A stretch of 64,000 nucleotides of DNA. Source: CAKUIA01 sp034180465 (GTDB lineage: Bacteria; Verrucomicrobiota; Verrucomicrobiia; Opitutales; Intestinicryptomonadaceae). The notes beneath the pieces are model-generated. The model saw only the letters and a program-made list of their open reading frames with translations. It was not told where the DNA came from and did no database searches. Position 1 is the first letter of the stretch, and each line of letters starts with the position of its first letter. Made by a program: the position numbers and the translations under genes. Positions 25,029-34,439 of this stretch are shown here, in pieces. The stretch is taken from assembly GCA_034180465.1 (NCBI GenBank), contig JAXFOH010000069.1, forward strand, positions 1-64,000. Reading direction: 5' to 3'.

Positions 25029-26327
25029 CTATCTTTTGGGCATCGGCATAGCCGAGCCGCTTTTTAGCATTTCCTTTGCCTTGCCCGCAAGGAATAGGTA
25101 GTGGTCTTCGGGCATTCCTTCTAAATCGGCAAAGGGGCAACCTTCGGCAAAGGGCGGGGTATTGGATATTTTGAAAATGGCAGTGCCTTCGTCTACTTCG
25201 TCGAACATAGAGTAATAGAGCATTTCGGCTCCGCCTTCTACCGCTTGGGCCGCCATATTCCAGAAGAATTTGCCCTTTTCTCGCGGGATTTGGTTTAGGG
25301 GCGCATTTTTGTTTTTGCCTTCAATCTTTTGCAGGTTATGCCACGAAAACCCGGGGTATATTGTTGGCAGGTAGCTTTTATTGTTTTCTTCGCACCAAGC
25401 AATGTCCTTTTCTACCATAGTTGTCAGCTCGCCCTTAGCCCAGCGGTGCACATCGTTTTTCATATGGTACCTGCCTACGTTCCAAGGCGAAATAATGTCG
25501 GCATACTTCTTTAAAAATTCGTGCAAATTCGGGTTTTTTATGCAGTCGGCATCTAAAGTTCGCCAGCCAGTGGGCACGCCTATCATTATGGAACAGTTGC
25601 CGTATCTTTCGTCGCTCTTCAAAAAATCGAAAAACTTGTTTATGTCGCTTTCTTCGGGCGAAAAATGCCTGTCGTTAAATCCTATGCCCCAAACACACAC
25701 AAGGGGCTTGTTGTTGTGTCTTACATATACGTTATTGTCGCCGCCGGTTATGTTTACGGTGTCTACAAAATATTTCCAGTCGTCTATAAGCTTTTGGGCA
25801 ACTTTGCCTTTTGGCATGCCCGAAATATCGTACATAACCATTATTCCCACTTTGTATTTTTGTGCCGCTTTGTAGGCGTTGGCTATAACGGTTCGTCCGT
25901 CATCGGGGTTGCGGGCTACGGCCCCGTAAAATCTCTGCATAAAGGCGGCGTCTATGCCGTATTGCTTCATCCACTTAAAGTGGGTGTCTGCGGTAGAATA
26001 GTCGTACGAGCTAAATACTTGCGCTGTAGTGCCATCGGGGTTTGTAAAGCCTGTATCGTACAACTTTTCGTACTCTTTTGTATATGGCCAAAAGTCTATT
26101 GTGCAGCTTCTTGGCGAAAATTCTCTTAGTTTGCCGTTCCAGTGCACCCAGCCGCGGCGGCTGTTGTCGTTTGGGGTTCTAAACCAGCCTTGATAGCCGG
26201 TAACAACGAGCCCCTTGCAGCTTTTTATCATAGGTGTTTTAGAATGTGCACTTTGCGCAAAAGCATTGCTGCAGGGCAGCGCAATTAACGCAACCGAAAT
26301 CATATATAAGAATTGTCTTAAGTTCAT
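25029..26327 (-). CDS. secreted GH71/99-like glycoside hydrolase
   Basis: A 432-aa protein with a signal peptide ending SNAFA. The N-terminal GYQGWFRTPND...GWVHW pattern and the TIM-barrel core (QYGIDAAFMQRF, IMVMYDISG, VCVWGIGF, IGVPTGW) match the GH71/99-like domain found in secreted Bacteroidota and Verrucomicrobiota proteins often labelled xylosidase/arabinosidase. The YHMKNDVHRWAKG and YPGFSWHN segments line the presumed active site. GH99 enzymes are endo-alpha-mannosidases/mannanases and GH71 are alpha-1,3-glucanases; the substrate here is undetermined. It is divergent from purA. Confidence 0.8.
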   Translation of the reverse strand: MNLRQFLYMISVALIALPCSNAFAQSAHSKTPMIKSCKGLVVTGYQGWFRTPNDNSRRGWVHWNGKLREFSPRSCTIDFWPYTKEYEKLYDTGFTNPDGTTAQVFSSYDYSTADTHFKWMKQYGIDAAFMQRFYGAVARNPDDGRTVIANAYKAAQKYKVGIMVMYDISGMPKGKVAQKLIDDWKYFVDTVNITGGDNNVYVRHNNKPLVCVWGIGFNDRHFSPEESDINKFFDFLKSDERYGNCSIMIGVPTGWRTLDADCIKNPNLHEFLKKYADIISPWNVGRYHMKNDVHRWAKGELTTMVEKDIAWCEENNKSYLPTIYPGFSWHNLQKIEGKNKNAPLNQIPREKGKFFWNMAAQAVEGGAEMLYYSMFDEVDEGTAIFKISNTPPFAEGCPFADLEGMPEDHYLFLAGKAKEMLKSGSAMPMPKR

Positions 26328-26425
26328 ACCGCAAAAAATACATAATAAAGAAAGCTTTACAAGACGATTTTTATAGGATTAACTGAAAATTTATTTTTAA
26401 CGGAATCATAATATAGCTTAAAAAT

Positions 26426-27967
26426 ATGGCGTTAACAAAATTTAAAAGTCAGTTGATTGCCGACACGGGCATCAGCATGGGCGACGAAGGCAAAGGCCGC
26501 CTCGTATACGAAGTAATAGACGAATTAAAGTCTCAAACCAAAAAGGACAATATTGCCGGAATAGTTATAAAGGTAAACGGCGGTGCAAATTCGGGCCATA
26601 CGGCGGGCAACGTAAAGCTTAATCTTTTGCCTGCGGGCGTTATAGAAAAATCGGTAGAATTTTTGGCAATTGGATGCGGCGTTGTTGCCGACCCTCGCAA
26701 GTTTATCTGGGAGGGCGAACCACTCGAAAGACAAGGCTACAACATCTTTTCGAGGCTTGTTATAGACGAGCGCACGCTTTTAAGCGATGTTGGGCACAGG
26801 CTTTTGGATTTGGCTTGGGAAAAGTACAGAGTTAACGTTTTAAAGGAAGCCCCCCGCGGCTCTACGGGCAGGGGCATAACTCCGTCGTATATGGACGAAG
26901 TTGGCCAATTTCAAATTTGGTACAGCGATTTTCTTGGTGACTATGCCGATTTTGAAAAGAAGCTGGCAGGTCAGCTGCTTAGGGCTTGTGACACAATAAA
27001 GTATGTTTGCAAGGTTTCCGAAAGCGATTGGGACGGATTTTTCGATATACTTACCAACGCCGAACTTAGGGCGAACGCAGCTGCAATAGAACAGGGCGTG
27101 TTTGGCAAGTCCGAATTCGACTTTTCGGTATTCAAGGGTAAAAATCCCTTCGAGTTGGATATAGAAAAAACTGTTAAAATCTATTGGAATGCGGGGCAAA
27201 AGTTGGTAAAAAACATTGCCGACGTTCGCGAGCTTTGCCAAAAGGTTTTGGAAGAGGGACGCTATATTATAGGCGAATTTGGTCAGGCCTATTGGCTGGA
27301 CAAACGCCACGGCTTTGCGCCCAATGTTACGGCATCGCACACAACGGTTCCCGAATTTTTCCAAAGCGCGGCTTTGCCCGTAATGCCCGTTCACACTTTG
27401 GGTTGCTGCAAGGCATACGATACAAAGGTTGGCACACACTTGTTCCTTACAAAAATGGACGACGAAAAACCCCTTACCCAGAAGCTTAAAAAGCTAGAGT
27501 TTGGCACAAGCACGGGGCGTCAGCGTATGGTTGGCTGGTTCGACTGCGTTGAAAAGGCCGACACCCTGCGCTACGGCGGCTACGACGATCTTATTATAAA
27601 CAAGCTAGACGCCCTTAAATGCGAAGAAGGTTGGGAAGATTTGAACGTTTGCGTCGCCTATAAAGACCCCGAAACGGGCAAGGAATACGAATATGTTCCC
27701 CGCAGCGACTCGCTGAGAAAAAAGCTTGTTCCCGTATACGCAAAATTAAAGCCCTTTACAAAAGACATTTCAAACGTGCGCAGTTTTGCCGATTTGCCTA
27801 AAGAAGCTAAAGACTATGTAGTATTTTGCTTTAAGACCATTGTAAGGTTGGCAAACAGGGGAAAAGCCCAAACGCGAGTTCCCAATTTAAGATACATAGG
27901 CGTAGGCCCAATGCCCGCCCAGATTATACGCGACATACCTTCTGCCGAAGAACTGTTGAAAATGTAG
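26426..27967 (+). CDS. purA: divergent, elongated adenylosuccinate synthetase
   Basis: A 513-aa protein, about 80 aa longer than typical PurA (about 430). It converts IMP, aspartate and GTP to adenylosuccinate in AMP synthesis. Conserved: GDEGKGR with catalytic Asp20, GGANSGHT with His58, STGRGITPSY, TGRQRMVGWFD and NKLDAL. Altered: the usual EGAQGTLLD motif is EFGQAYWLD, and the usual VGxGPFPTE loop is VGTHLFLTK. An insertion of about 70 residues lies between roughly 175 and 265. Asp20 is retained, unlike in phage PurZ. The ATG has no ribosome-binding site, and a CATAAT at 26407-26412 suggests a very short leader. mcsA follows after 6 nt. Confidence 0.87.
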   Translation: MALTKFKSQLIADTGISMGDEGKGRLVYEVIDELKSQTKKDNIAGIVIKVNGGANSGHTAGNVKLNLLPAGVIEKSVEFLAIGCGVVADPRKFIWEGEPLERQGYNIFSRLVIDERTLLSDVGHRLLDLAWEKYRVNVLKEAPRGSTGRGITPSYMDEVGQFQIWYSDFLGDYADFEKKLAGQLLRACDTIKYVCKVSESDWDGFFDILTNAELRANAAAIEQGVFGKSEFDFSVFKGKNPFELDIEKTVKIYWNAGQKLVKNIADVRELCQKVLEEGRYIIGEFGQAYWLDKRHGFAPNVTASHTTVPEFFQSAALPVMPVHTLGCCKAYDTKVGTHLFLTKMDDEKPLTQKLKKLEFGTSTGRQRMVGWFDCVEKADTLRYGGYDDLIINKLDALKCEEGWEDLNVCVAYKDPETGKEYEYVPRSDSLRKKLVPVYAKLKPFTKDISNVRSFADLPKEAKDYVVFCFKTIVRLANRGKAQTRVPNLRYIGVGPMPAQIIRDIPSAEELLKM

Positions 27968-27973
27968 AAAATT

Positions 27974-28498
27974 ATGGCGGATTACAAGTGCGACATTTGC
28001 GGGAAAAAGGCTACTGTTCACATAACCAAAATTATAAACGGACAGAAGTTTAAAATTCATTTGTGCGAAAAGTGCGCAAAGGAAAACCCCGCGCAGATAG
28101 AGGCCCTTGTAAACACGCAGGTGGCTTTGGGGCAGGCGCATACCGCTCCGAACACCGCCGAAATCGAAGGCGGCAAGCAGCCCGAAAGGCCTGCGGCGGC
28201 AAAAAAATGCCCTAATTGCGAGGCCGAATTTTCGCATTTCGAAAAAACAGGCAGGGTTTCGTGCGCATATTGCTACGAAGTATTTGCCGACAAGTTCGAC
28301 GAAATTTTAATGCAAATGCACGGCTCGAACAGGCATTGCGGCAAAACGCCGAAGGTTCTCGAAAAAAAGATTCCGAAAAATCTTATAAAAAACCTAAACG
28401 AGCAGCTTAACGAAGCTGTAGCGCAGGAACGCTACGAAGACGCTGCCGTTTTGCGCGACAAAATTAAAGAGCTAAAATCTACCAGCCAAAAAAAGTAA
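27974..28498 (+). CDS. mcsA: McsA-like zinc-finger/UVR-motif activator of protein arginine kinase
   Basis: A 174-aa cytoplasmic protein. Four CxxC pairs (C6/C9, C31/C34, C79/C82, C97/C100) form two zinc-finger units, followed by a C-terminal UVR motif (about 137-168). This is the McsA architecture, in which McsA activates McsB. The pairs are separated by an alanine/proline linker (about 55-77). It lies between purA and mcsB, and its stop codon overlaps the mcsB ATG by one base (TAATG). Confidence 0.93.
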   Translation: MADYKCDICGKKATVHITKIINGQKFKIHLCEKCAKENPAQIEALVNTQVALGQAHTAPNTAEIEGGKQPERPAAAKKCPNCEAEFSHFEKTGRVSCAYCYEVFADKFDEILMQMHGSNRHCGKTPKVLEKKIPKNLIKNLNEQLNEAVAQERYEDAAVLRDKIKELKSTSQKK

Positions 28499-29607
28499 TG
28501 ATAAAATTTTTAATAGAAAACGATGCTGGAATTTACAATATTAACGAAACTCCCGTAATTGTAAGCTCGCGCATAAGGCTTGCCCGCAATTTGTCGGATG
28601 CAAAATTTATTTTGTCGGCGTCGAAAGACGAGTTGCAGAACGTGTACCAAACGGTTTGCAACGCCCTGAAAAACACAAAAAAAGGCAAGGGCGCAAAGAT
28701 TTTTGCAATGTCGGATTTAACCGACAGCGAACGACTTTTTTTGCTTGAATGCAGGCTTATAAGCAAAGAGCTTTGCGAAAATAAAAACGGCGTTGGCGGC
28801 GTGTTTATGTCGAAAAAGCTCGACTGCGTTGTTATGGTAAACGAAGAGGACCATTTAAGAATTCAGTCTATACAACAGGGCTTGTCGCTAGACAAAATCT
28901 GGCAAAAGCTGGACGAATTCGACAGCGAGCTTGAGGGAAAATTAAGCTATGCGTTTTCGGAAAAATACGGCTATTTAACGGGGTGCCCGAGCAATGCGGG
29001 CACGGGTATGCGGGCATCGGTTATGCTGCATTTGCCCGCGCTTGAAATGTCGGATTTGATTGAAAAAATTGCCCGTGGGCTAGCTCAGCTTGGCATAGTA
29101 ATTAGGGGCGCAAACGGCGAGGGAAGCGAGTCGCTCGGCTCTATGTACCAGCTTTCCAACCAGCGCACAATGGGGCTTTCGGAATCCGAAATTATCGCAA
29201 ACGTAACCGAAATGGCAAAGAAGGTGGAATCTTTCGAGCTAGACGCCAGAAAAAAGCTTTTAAAAGATACACCCGCTGTTTTGTTCGACAAAATAGGCAG
29301 GGCTTGGGGCAAACTTTTGTATTGCGAGCTTATAAATTCGGCCGAGGCGTTGGAGTGTTTGTCGGCCGTAAGGCTGGGCTTTGCAATGGGCTATTTTGCT
29401 AAAAACAAGGCAAAGATTGTAAACTTTTTAATGCTGGGTGTGCAGTGCTCCCACCTTATGTGCGAGGCTGCCTGTTACGATATGACAGGCGAAGAAAGAG
29501 ACATTTTTAGGGCGCTTTATATAAAAGAGGCTTTGGGCTTTATAAAAGACCCCGTCTTTAAGCTCGACAAGTCTTTGACCGGCAAAAAACGCGCAAAAAA
29601 TGCGTAG
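28498..29607 (+). CDS. mcsB: protein arginine kinase McsB
   Basis: A 369-aa ATP:guanido phosphotransferase-fold enzyme that phosphorylates arginines in proteins and marks them for ClpCP degradation in Firmicutes. Visible: SSRIRLARNL, CPSNAGTGMRASVMLHLP (the phosphagen-kinase signature region) and GANGEGSESLG. It is coupled to mcsA by a 1-nt overlap. No CtsR-like repressor or clpC is in the window, so the target protease would be elsewhere. A gene for a secreted unknown overlaps its 3' end by 8 nt. Confidence 0.95.
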   Translation: MIKFLIENDAGIYNINETPVIVSSRIRLARNLSDAKFILSASKDELQNVYQTVCNALKNTKKGKGAKIFAMSDLTDSERLFLLECRLISKELCENKNGVGGVFMSKKLDCVVMVNEEDHLRIQSIQQGLSLDKIWQKLDEFDSELEGKLSYAFSEKYGYLTGCPSNAGTGMRASVMLHLPALEMSDLIEKIARGLAQLGIVIRGANGEGSESLGSMYQLSNQRTMGLSESEIIANVTEMAKKVESFELDARKKLLKDTPAVLFDKIGRAWGKLLYCELINSAEALECLSAVRLGFAMGYFAKNKAKIVNFLMLGVQCSHLMCEAACYDMTGEERDIFRALYIKEALGFIKDPVFKLDKSLTGKKRAKNA

Positions 29608-30820
29608 CTTTGTGTTAGTGTTTGCGTTGGTGTTTGCCGTAGCTTTCGGCAAAAGTTTTGCCGATGCAAATTCCGACAATTCAAATACGCAAAGCGGCAG
29701 ATTCGGCGTAGTTTCGTATATCACTCTTGGCGACAAAAATATGGACTATTGGTTTAAGTCGCCGCCAAATACAGCAAAAATTGCGTATGTAAACACGGTG
29801 TATGCCGGCGAGGATTTTTTGTATGTGCCAATGGCCTATAACGCGGCTAAAAACGACGGCGATGCCTTTAAAATAAAGTGCGTTGTAACTGTTTCAAAAT
29901 GCGATAACAGTGCGGCAAAAGTCGTTTTCGACGACTACGTTCAGGGCGTGCAGCAAAAGGCGGGTTGCTATATAGAGCTGCCCATTTCTTTTACCGTGCA
30001 AATGGAGGATTCCGACGCTTTTGGCGACTATCAAATTACATTGTCGGCGCAAAATTATGTTTCGCGCGAAAGCGCGCAATTTGTTTCCAAATTTACGCTA
30101 AAAGAATGGCAAACGCCGAAAGTAAAGATAGATTCCCTTGCCGATTTTTACGTGTGTTTTAATCAAAGCTTTTCGCCCGAAAATCTATACGCTGCCTTTT
30201 TTTGCAAAGACTTAAACTTTTTTTTAAAGGGTAATTGGCGTGGCTTTAACCCCTTTGTTTGTTCGTTTTTTAAATTTGCATATAATAAGCACAAATTTTT
30301 GCTTGAGAAGCTAAACGAAGATTTCGACAAAATGTCCGCTAATATGCGCATAAGAACGCTTGCGCTTTTCGCGCTTTGCAACGCAAAGCCCATAGCGCAA
30401 AACAGACTTTGTCGCGACGAACTTTTTTACCAAAGCTATTTTAGAAATGAGTGCGATTTTTCGTTTGACGCTTATTCTAAAAACTTTTCGGTTGTGGATA
30501 TAGATTTGCTTTGGGGCGAATTTTTTGCAACCGGCAGCTACAAGCCGTTCAGAAAAATTTTGGACTTTTTGCAAGACGAGCACCCCATTGATTTTGCCCG
30601 AAAAGTTGCAAAAGACGCTTCGCTAATAAAAAGCAAAGCCGACAAAGAAAAGGCTCTAAGGGGGCTTATGGGCATTGTCGCGCAAAATTCGATTGCAAAA
30701 AATTTGCACAACGACCTAGTTGTAAGATACTTAACGTATACAATGCAGTTCGATGGAAATACGCAGCTTAAGTCCTCTTTAAAAAGACGCTTTACCGTGA
30801 ACGAACGTCCCTTAAAGTAG
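29600..30820 (+). CDS. secreted protein of unknown function
   Basis: A 406-aa protein with a signal peptide (MRSFVLVFALVFAVAFGKSFA). The N-terminal third (about 30-175) looks beta-rich. The rest is alpha-helical with aromatic residues and cysteines, including pairs such as CFNQ and FCKD. I recognise no family. It overlaps mcsB by 8 nt and so is translated from the purA-mcsA-mcsB message. A PEGA-like lipoprotein follows after 51 nt. It may be an envelope protein carried in the operon by position only. Confidence 0.75.
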   Translation: MRSFVLVFALVFAVAFGKSFADANSDNSNTQSGRFGVVSYITLGDKNMDYWFKSPPNTAKIAYVNTVYAGEDFLYVPMAYNAAKNDGDAFKIKCVVTVSKCDNSAAKVVFDDYVQGVQQKAGCYIELPISFTVQMEDSDAFGDYQITLSAQNYVSRESAQFVSKFTLKEWQTPKVKIDSLADFYVCFNQSFSPENLYAAFFCKDLNFFLKGNWRGFNPFVCSFFKFAYNKHKFLLEKLNEDFDKMSANMRIRTLALFALCNAKPIAQNRLCRDELFYQSYFRNECDFSFDAYSKNFSVVDIDLLWGEFFATGSYKPFRKILDFLQDEHPIDFARKVAKDASLIKSKADKEKALRGLMGIVAQNSIAKNLHNDLVVRYLTYTMQFDGNTQLKSSLKRRFTVNERPLK

Positions 30821-30871
30821 TGTTTTTAGTTGTTGATTTTTCGTATCATAGCTGTTTGAATTTAACGCTTT

Positions 30872-31243
30872 ATGAGAAAAATTTACACAATTTTTTTATT
30901 GCCCGCATTTTTGCTTTTTGCGTGCTCCACTCCAGACAGGCTTAACGAAACAAGAGTTGTTTCGATTCAAAGCATTCCGGAAGGGGCACCCATTATCGTA
31001 AACGGGCTTAATTTGGGCGAAGCCCCCCTTGAAATAGAATTTGAGACAAACGAATTTGGTTGCTTTGCAAAACCCGCCCTTATTACCGCGTTGCCGCAAA
31101 AGGCCGATTTAAATACGCAGGTTGTGTCGTTTCCAGCCTACAGCCAGAACGCACCCGAAAAAAGCGCGGTTCCCGAAAAGATTGTGTTTGATATGAAAAA
31201 GTCGCCCACCGAGAAGGGCGCCGTTCAGATAAATGCAAGATAA
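30872..31243 (+). CDS. small PEGA-like lipoprotein
   Basis: A 123-aa protein with a lipobox LFAC (Cys18). The mature part contains VSIQSIPEGAPIIVNGLNLGEAP, a typical PEGA-domain beta-hairpin (surface-layer/anchoring type), followed by a polar tail. Function unknown; probably membrane-anchored. It stands in the same direction as trpB2, 19 nt upstream of it, with no ribosome-binding site of its own. Confidence 0.75.
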   Translation: MRKIYTIFLLPAFLLFACSTPDRLNETRVVSIQSIPEGAPIIVNGLNLGEAPLEIEFETNEFGCFAKPALITALPQKADLNTQVVSFPAYSQNAPEKSAVPEKIVFDMKKSPTEKGAVQINAR

Positions 31244-31262
31244 CAACTAATTTTTTAGCTAT

Positions 31263-32633
31263 ATGGACAACAAAGTAAGATACATACTCGACGAAGAGCA
31301 AATTCCAAAGCAGTGGTACAACATCGAGGCGGATTTGCCGAGAAGCACGCCAAAGCCCATAAACCCCGCAACGGGCAAACCCCTTCAAAAAGAGGAGCTA
31401 TGCAGAATTTTTGCAAAAGGGCTAATGGACCAGGAATATTCCAAAGAACGATGGATAGACATTCCAAAAGAAGTTAGGGACGTTCTGCGCCAGTGGAGGC
31501 CGTCGCCAATGCACAGGGCGCGCAGGCTTGAAAAGGCGTTGAATACCCCTGCCAGAATTTATTACAAATACGAGGGCGTTTCGCCTTCGGGCTCGCACAA
31601 AACAAACTCGGCCTTAGCGCAGGTTTTCCAAAACCATGTTGAGGGAACAAAGCGCATTGCAACCGAAACAGGTGCGGGGCAATGGGGCTCGGCTTTGGCG
31701 CAGGCCTGCAACATTTTCGGCATAAACTGCGAAGTGTTTATGGTAAAATGCTCGTTCGACCAAAAGCCCTATAGAAAGGCTTTAATGGAGTTGTTCGGAG
31801 CAACTGCAATTGCATCGCCTAGCGCAACAACCGAAACGGGGCGTGCAATTTTGGCGAAAGACCCTGACTGCAAAGGTTCGCTTGGCATTGCAATTTCGGA
31901 AGCATTGGAGGTTGTATTGAAAGACCCAACTTCGAAATACTGCCTAGGTTCGGTTATGAACCACGTTTTGCTGCACCAAAGCATTATAGGTTTGGAAGCC
32001 CTAAAGCAAATGGAAATGGCAAACGACTATCCCGACGTTATTGTTGGGGCTTGTGGCGGCGGCTCGAACTTTGCGGGGTTAGCTTTCCCATTCTTGGGCG
32101 AACAGTTGCGCGGCGGCAAAAAGGTAGAAGTTGTGGGCGTAGAACCGTCGGCCTGCCCTAGTTTAACCCGCGGCAAATACGCCTACGACTTTGGCGACGT
32201 TGCCGGCGAAACCCCTCTAATGAAAATGTATACTTTGGGCAGCCGTTACATTCCTCCGGCGGTTCACGCAGGCGGATTGCGCTACCATGGTATGGCTCCC
32301 CAAGTAAGCAATATCTACAATTTGGGCTTAATGAGAGCCGTTCGCAAAGACCAGCTAGACGTTTTTGCCGATGCCGTAACTTTTGCAAGAAACGAAGGCA
32401 TTACCCCGGCTCCCGAATCGTCGCACGCAATTTCGGCCGCAATGGACATTGCAAGAGAATGCGCAAAAACGGGCGAATCGAAGGCGATAATCTTCAACTT
32501 GTCGGGGCACGGACACTTGGATATGGCAGCCTACATAGACTATTTTGCCGGCAAGCTAAAGAACTATCAATATCAGGCCGAAGAAATTGCGATGGCTCTT
32601 TCGCAGCTTCCTTCATGCGGCAACAATATATAG
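31263..32633 (+). CDS. TrpB2-type tryptophan synthase beta subunit
   Basis: A 456-aa PLP enzyme of the TrpB2 group, longer than standard TrpB1 (about 400 aa). The PLP lysine is Lys113 in GSHKTNSA, the catalytic glutamate is in ATETGAGQWG (Glu134), and the phosphate loop is GACGGGSNFAG. TrpB2 enzymes condense indole and serine to tryptophan independently of TrpA, or use other acceptors. No trpA is near. Four nucleotides after its stop, an ABC importer for a small organic solute begins, so the enzyme may use an imported indole-type or serine-type substrate (inference). Confidence 0.93.
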   Translation: MDNKVRYILDEEQIPKQWYNIEADLPRSTPKPINPATGKPLQKEELCRIFAKGLMDQEYSKERWIDIPKEVRDVLRQWRPSPMHRARRLEKALNTPARIYYKYEGVSPSGSHKTNSALAQVFQNHVEGTKRIATETGAGQWGSALAQACNIFGINCEVFMVKCSFDQKPYRKALMELFGATAIASPSATTETGRAILAKDPDCKGSLGIAISEALEVVLKDPTSKYCLGSVMNHVLLHQSIIGLEALKQMEMANDYPDVIVGACGGGSNFAGLAFPFLGEQLRGGKKVEVVGVEPSACPSLTRGKYAYDFGDVAGETPLMKMYTLGSRYIPPAVHAGGLRYHGMAPQVSNIYNLGLMRAVRKDQLDVFADAVTFARNEGITPAPESSHAISAAMDIARECAKTGESKAIIFNLSGHGHLDMAAYIDYFAGKLKNYQYQAEEIAMALSQLPSCGNNI

Positions 32634-32637
32634 GCAA

Positions 32638-33630
32638 ATGAAAAAGCTTTTTTCATATTTTTTGATTGCGTTAGTTTGCGTATTGTCGGCTTGTTCCAAG
32701 CCCAGCAACGGCAAAAAAGTGGTTCAAATTGGGCACTTTCCAAACATTACGCACGCGCAGGCTCTTATTGCACACCAGCTTAGCCTAGAGGGCAGGGGTT
32801 GGTTCGAAAAATATTTGGGCGACAACGTTGAGATTCAATGGCGCGTTTTTAACGCAGGTCCCAGCGCAATGGAATCGCTTTTTGCGGGCAGTGTAGACGT
32901 AACCTATGTTGGGCCAAACCCCGCAATTAACGCCTATGTAAAATCGGGCACAAGCGACATTCGCCTTTTGGCGGGCGCGGTTGAAGGGGGGGCCGCCCTT
33001 GTAGTTCAGCCTAACAGCACAATAAAAACCCCAAAAGATTTTAAGGGGAAAGTTATTGCCACCCCGCAGCTTGGCAATACGCAAGACGTTGTTTGCCGCG
33101 CCTATCTAAAGCGCAACGGCGTAAACGTAACCCTTTCGGGCGGCGACGCGCAGATTGTGCCTACTTCAAACCCCGACCAGCTTGTTCTTTTTAAGACAAA
33201 CAGGCTAGATGCCGTTTGGACTGTAGAACCTTGGGTTTCAAGGCTAGAGCTTAACGCTTCGGCAAAGGTATTTTTAGAGCAAAACGATGCCATTACAACC
33301 GTATTGGCAACCAGCGTAAAGATGCTTGAAAAAGAACCCGAGCTGTCTGCAAAAATTAAACAGGCAAACAAAGAGCTTACCGAGTGGATTTTGGCAAATC
33401 CAAAAGAGGCAAAGGAGTTAATCCTTAAGGCACTGGAAAGCCTTACAAAGGGCAAAATTCCGCCCGAGTTGGTAGACAACGCATGGAAGCGCATTAAGTT
33501 TACCCACAAAATAAACGAAAAAAGTCTGAACGATTTTATGAACGACGCGCTTTCGTGCGGCTTCATAAAAGGAAAAGTGGATATAGACAAATTTATTCTT
33601 AAAAATGCCCAGTCAAAACCAGTCAAGTAG
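32638..33630 (+). CDS. ABC importer substrate-binding lipoprotein (NitT/SsuA/THI5-like)
   Basis: The ATG at 32638 gives a 330-aa lipoprotein with lipobox LSAC (Cys19); a longer frame upstream would overlap trpB2. The fold is the SsuA/NMT1-like periplasmic type: QIGHFPNITHAQAL at the N-terminus, GSVDVTYVGPNPAINAY, KGKVIATPQLGNTQDVVCRAYL. Relatives bind sulfonates, nitrate, taurine, pyrimidine precursors of thiamine, or aromatic acids; the ligand here is unknown. It is 4 nt downstream of trpB2. Confidence 0.92.
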   Translation: MKKLFSYFLIALVCVLSACSKPSNGKKVVQIGHFPNITHAQALIAHQLSLEGRGWFEKYLGDNVEIQWRVFNAGPSAMESLFAGSVDVTYVGPNPAINAYVKSGTSDIRLLAGAVEGGAALVVQPNSTIKTPKDFKGKVIATPQLGNTQDVVCRAYLKRNGVNVTLSGGDAQIVPTSNPDQLVLFKTNRLDAVWTVEPWVSRLELNASAKVFLEQNDAITTVLATSVKMLEKEPELSAKIKQANKELTEWILANPKEAKELILKALESLTKGKIPPELVDNAWKRIKFTHKINEKSLNDFMNDALSCGFIKGKVDIDKFILKNAQSKPVK

Positions 33631-34438
33631 GGTAGCAGCCGAACTAGAAAACGTGCAGCCTTCGAAGCTGCTTATAGAAAATGTAAGCCGCATTTTTAAG
33701 GCCGACAAAAAGGGCGCCGCCGATGTTGTGGCTTTGCAGAATGTTTCGCTTCACATTCAAGAGGGTGAATTTGTGTGCTTGGTGGGGCCTTCGGGTTGCG
33801 GCAAGTCCACATTACTTAACCTTATTGCCGCGTTAGACAAACCCGATTCGGGCGCGTTGTACATAGACGGCAAACCCATTACCTCTACCGGGCGCGACCG
33901 TATGGTTATGTTTCAAGAGCACGCGCTTTTCCCGTGGCTAGACGTTTTCGACAACGTTATGTTCGGCTTGCGTCTAAAGCCAAACCTTAACGAAAAGGAA
34001 CGCCGCGAGGTTGCAAAGTATTACCTTAAACTTGTTGGACTTGAAAATTTTGCGCATTCGTCCATACACGAGCTTTCGGGCGGTATGAGGCAAAGGGTGG
34101 CTTTGGCCAGGGCTTTGGCTCCAAATCCGAATGTTCTTTTAATGGACGAACCTTTTGCTGCCTTAGACGCAATGACGCGCGAAAACTTTTACGCTGACCT
34201 GCAAAAAATTTGGCAGGTTCGTCGTAAGACAATTGTTTTTGTTACCCACAATATAAGAGAGGCTGTTTGCCTTGGCGACAGGATTGTTTTGTTTTCGCCG
34301 CACCCGGGCAAAATAGCGCAGGAGTTTAAGATAGATTTGCCCAGACCCAGAGACATTAACGATGTAAGGCTTTCGGAGTATGCGAGGACTGTTACAGCGG
34401 CTCTTAAAAACCATCTGGACGGCAACGCGGAGGAATAA
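33605..34438 (+). CDS. ABC importer ATPase (SsuB/TauB-like)
   Basis: A 277-aa ATPase with Walker A GPSGCGKS (61-68), signature LSGGM, Walker B LLMDEPFAALD and the H-loop FVTHN. It powers the importer encoded by the flanking genes. Its ATG overlaps the binding-protein gene by 26 nt. No later in-frame ATG/GTG/TTG makes a good start before the ABC core, so the overlap seems real and suggests coupled translation. Confidence 0.94.
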   Translation: MPSQNQSSRVAAELENVQPSKLLIENVSRIFKADKKGAADVVALQNVSLHIQEGEFVCLVGPSGCGKSTLLNLIAALDKPDSGALYIDGKPITSTGRDRMVMFQEHALFPWLDVFDNVMFGLRLKPNLNEKERREVAKYYLKLVGLENFAHSSIHELSGGMRQRVALARALAPNPNVLLMDEPFAALDAMTRENFYADLQKIWQVRRKTIVFVTHNIREAVCLGDRIVLFSPHPGKIAQEFKIDLPRPRDINDVRLSEYARTVTAALKNHLDGNAEE

Positions 34439-34439
34439 A

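Noticed and set aside
26426..27967. PurZ (2-aminoadenine genome synthesis) as the identity of the divergent PurA
   Set aside because: PurZ lacks the catalytic Asp of the GDEGKG motif, and phage genes normally accompany it. Here Asp20 is present and the context is purely bacterial.
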